Positions 62,137 to 64,000 of a stretch of DNA of 64,000 nt are shown here, piece after piece. The stretch lies in contig NZ_VFVL01000001.1 of the NCBI RefSeq assembly GCF_006442815.1, positions 425,056 to 489,055 of the forward strand, written 5' to 3'. A program made the position numbers and the translations under genes. The notes beneath the pieces were generated by a model that saw only the letters and a list, made by a program, of their open reading frames with translations, did no database searches and was not told the DNA's origin. Position 1 is the first letter of the stretch, and every line of letters starts with the position of its first letter. The DNA is from Mesorhizobium sp. B2-4-3 (GTDB lineage: Bacteria > Pseudomonadota > Alphaproteobacteria > Rhizobiales > Rhizobiaceae).

Positions 62137-62491
62137 GCCGTATTCACACAGGGAACTCGCTCAACTCGCAGCTACTGCGCGAACGCCCGCGAGCCGACGG
62201 CGACACGGAGCAATGGCGATGGGGGTACAAGGCCACGAATAGGATCGACACGCAGCCGTGCCAGCCATCAAAACGGTGCAAATGAAGCGACCGTGGCGAG
62301 CAAAGCCGATGCAAAGCGACAGACGGATGATTGCTCAGCCGCCTTTTGGAGGTGCGGCCGGTCTTTCGGCATGCGAATCCAGGTTGCTCTCTTTCCAACG
62401 CACGACAAGCAGCTTCTCCACGCCTTAAGGCCGAGCAGGCTCCAGTTGGCGGCGCGCCTTTCAGGCTCACAAAACAGAGTAAATTCGAGCG
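62137..62491. other. Non-coding gap
   Basis: The 355 bp between the LysR gene and the AbiEii-type gene hold no convincing gene or hairpin. It may contain decayed sequence at a module boundary. Confidence 0.4.
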
Positions 62492-63400
62492 TTATGTCCA
62501 AGGCCCGCCGGGCAGCCACCTGCGCTCGAAGCCCTCGCCTGCAGCGGATGCCTGGAGCGGCGGGAGAACGAACCCGGCAATGCCAACGATCACGGCCGAG
62601 AAATTCGGCGGCTGCAAGAGCAGCGGTTCCCTTCCCGCAAATGCCGACCATTGCCGCGCCTTCCCGATGTCCTCGGCAAACGAAGCGCTCAGTCCAACTG
62701 GTGTGTCCCTCGGCAGCGGCGTGTGACGACGTTCAAAGGTCGCTCGAATTGCCTGCGTCAGCGATTGGCCCTCGAACGCGAACAGCCGAGATAGCGCTAG
62801 CAGATCATAAAAGTCCTTCATGCGACTGTTCGCTTGGCCAAGCGCAACGATCGCCTGAAGCTTCTCGGCAATCACTGTCTCTTTCGGATAGGCTCTCAGT
62901 CGAGGACCTTCCGCAGACAGAAGCGGCGGAAACTCCAGTTCCTGCGCTGCCGGTGTAACGGCGTCGCCAAAGCCAATGTCGACCTGCACCGGAATTCGTG
63001 TTCGCCCGAGAAACGCTGTCGTCTTCACCCTGACCCCACCATATTGCTGGGCTTCACGGATTGGCTCGACGGTCAGGCCATCGAATACCAGTCCGTCATC
63101 TTCGGCCTCGATCCGGCAGATCGCTTCGAGTACGGCCCGGATCGCCGTTGCCGCAGGATCGCCGAACCCGAGAAGGTCGAGGTCCTGCGTGGGTCGAAAC
63201 GGATCGTCGAGCCAGGCCGCGAACAGCATCGCGCCCTTCAGGATGAACTGGTCGCGATGCGGCGAGATGCTAAGCCGATAAAGCAGCCTCTCGATGGCGT
63301 ATCGTCTCAGGATGAGCTGATAGTTCGTCTGCTTCTCTCGAGCGATGTTGCGCAGGCGAGCGAGAACGGATGCGGGAAGGTTGGCCGGCCTATCCTTCAT
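62492..63400 (-). CDS. AbiEii-type nucleotidyltransferase toxin
   Basis: This 302-residue protein has the AbiEii/AbiGii fold. LKGAMLFAAWLDDPFRPTQDLDL carries the nucleotidyltransferase (K-G-x and D-x-D) motif in segments, and VDIGFGDAVTP and AYPKETVIAEKLQAIVALG carry the later conserved acid/Lys, with RMKDFYDLLALS. These toxins, paired with AbiEi, give abortive phage infection and stabilise elements. ATG 63400 overlaps the upstream antitoxin end by 11 bases. Confidence 0.88.
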   Translation of the reverse strand: MKDRPANLPASVLARLRNIAREKQTNYQLILRRYAIERLLYRLSISPHRDQFILKGAMLFAAWLDDPFRPTQDLDLLGFGDPAATAIRAVLEAICRIEAEDDGLVFDGLTVEPIREAQQYGGVRVKTTAFLGRTRIPVQVDIGFGDAVTPAAQELEFPPLLSAEGPRLRAYPKETVIAEKLQAIVALGQANSRMKDFYDLLALSRLFAFEGQSLTQAIRATFERRHTPLPRDTPVGLSASFAEDIGKARQWSAFAGREPLLLQPPNFSAVIVGIAGFVLPPLQASAAGEGFERRWLPGGPWT

Positions 63401-64000
63401 CGGCAACCGTGCTTTCGAGATAGGGGCGCACGACGCTCCAGATGCGCAGCGCCTGCGCATATCGGGCAATGTCGTCGGGCTTGGCCTTTCTGGACCGCCA
63501 GCCCATGCGCAGCGCTTCCATTGCAACGTCGAGGCCGACGGTGTTGCGGAAGCGGAAGCAGTCGACGATCGATTTGGCCGGATCGAAGATCCGGACAGGC
63601 ACTGAATCGATAATGTGAGTGTTGACGCCAAGCCTGAGCGCCTTTTCGCCGAAGCGGGCAACACGGATCGGCGGATGGTCGATCGTCGGCTTGCGATCCT
63701 TCGAACCGATTGCGATCCAGACAGTCCGAGGCAGCTGCAGCGTGATTTCATGAAACTGAAGCGCCGATACGAGGCAGATCACGCCTTTGGGGACACGCGT
63801 TGCGATCTCGGCCAAGGAATGCGCGATGTCGACCTCCGCGCCTGCAATCTCGTAGAGCCCGCGCAAGGGGCGTTGGAGGACGCCCTCGTCGACCAGGCGT
63901 GCAAGCGTGGCCGGATTGATTCCTCGGCGTTTCAGGTCCGACAGGCGCATGATACCCTGGCGTTCGATCAGCTGCACCGGCGCCTTCGCTGACGAGCGTG
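63390..64000 (-). CDS. AbiEi-type antitoxin/regulator (possibly 5' partial)
   Basis: This protein has an N-terminal winged helix (IMRLSDLKRRGINPATLARLVDEGVLQRPLRGLYEI) and a C-terminal part (ICLVSALQFHEITLQLPRTVWIAI in segments, SIVDCFRFRNTVGLDVAMEAL) of the AbiEi family. It represses the operon and neutralises the toxin. A GTG at 63977 with GAAGG upstream would give 195 residues, but the frame stays open to the window edge. Family members carry a few more N-terminal residues, so the true start may lie outside. Confidence 0.85.
   Translation of the reverse strand, partial: RSSAKAPVQLIERQGIMRLSDLKRRGINPATLARLVDEGVLQRPLRGLYEIAGAEVDIAHSLAEIATRVPKGVICLVSALQFHEITLQLPRTVWIAIGSKDRKPTIDHPPIRVARFGEKALRLGVNTHIIDSVPVRIFDPAKSIVDCFRFRNTVGLDVAMEALRMGWRSRKAKPDDIARYAQALRIWSVVRPYLESTVADEG

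Noticed and set aside
1..64000. CRISPR arrays, prophage structural genes or rRNA operons
   Set aside because: No regularly spaced direct repeats, no phage structural genes and no rRNA sequence were seen. The only mobile signs are palindromic repeats and the tRNA-linked recombinase.

Overview
The window is high-GC DNA from an alphaproteobacterium of the order Rhizobiales, most like Mesorhizobium. Supporting signs are a fused TrpE-TrpG anthranilate synthase behind a trpL leader peptide with three consecutive Trp codons, the cell-cycle genes ctrA, chpT and sciP with an eipA (DUF1134) neighbour, TGA-N9-TCA iron-responsive operators, a NolR-like ArsR regulator, and several intergenic palindromic repeats of the kind scattered through rhizobial genomes.

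Layout. 1-9.4 kb is a catabolic locus: a two-permease sulfonate/nitrate-type ABC importer, a split UxaA/SuyAB-type lyase or dehydratase (large subunit first, small subunit last in the operon), a 3-hydroxyisobutyrate dehydrogenase-like reductase, a GntR regulator, an SMP-30 lactonase and an SDR. They are linked by repeated TTTGATCAAA-type operator candidates. 9.5-13 kb holds the trp attenuator, trpE(G) and a cation efflux protein. 13-18 kb is a mixed stretch: a secreted protein with an internal duplication, a Tat-exported DsrE protein, a Phd/VapC toxin-antitoxin pair and a decayed AbrB-family/SDR fusion. 18-25 kb holds a LysR/MFS pair and a siderophore uptake cluster (TonB receptor, RhtX-like permease, ferric-siderophore reductase) with an iron box at each end.

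25-34 kb holds an esterase/ATP-grasp pair, leuA behind a leucine-rich leader ORF, a TPR membrane protein, an alpha/beta hydrolase, and a small membrane protein preceded by a full CtrA box. 34-41 kb is housekeeping and lipid/CoA metabolism (metallophosphatase, NUDIX, glutathionyl-hydroquinone reductase, GNAT, SDR, CoA transferase, HugZ-like, NolR-like, rRNA/tRNA methyltransferase). 41-48 kb is the cell-cycle neighbourhood (coiled-coil membrane protein, eipA, chpT, a receiver, ctrA, a FliJ-like gene, sciP), interrupted by an HxlR/quinone oxidoreductase pair. mnmA and a Gfo/Idh/MocA oxidoreductase complete the core region.

From the tRNA-Met gene at 50.65 kb onward the sequence looks acquired. 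A large serine recombinase reads into the tRNA gene and a 22-bp direct repeat of the tRNA 3' end lies beside it. Next come an opine- or hydroxyproline-type catabolic cluster (three-subunit FAD/2Fe-2S dehydrogenase, enolase-superfamily enzyme, polar amino acid ABC importer, OccR/NocR-like LysR) and, at the right edge, an AbiE toxin-antitoxin pair. Three genes carry apparent single-base losses and one carries a 26-bp tandem duplication. These may be real decay or sequence errors.
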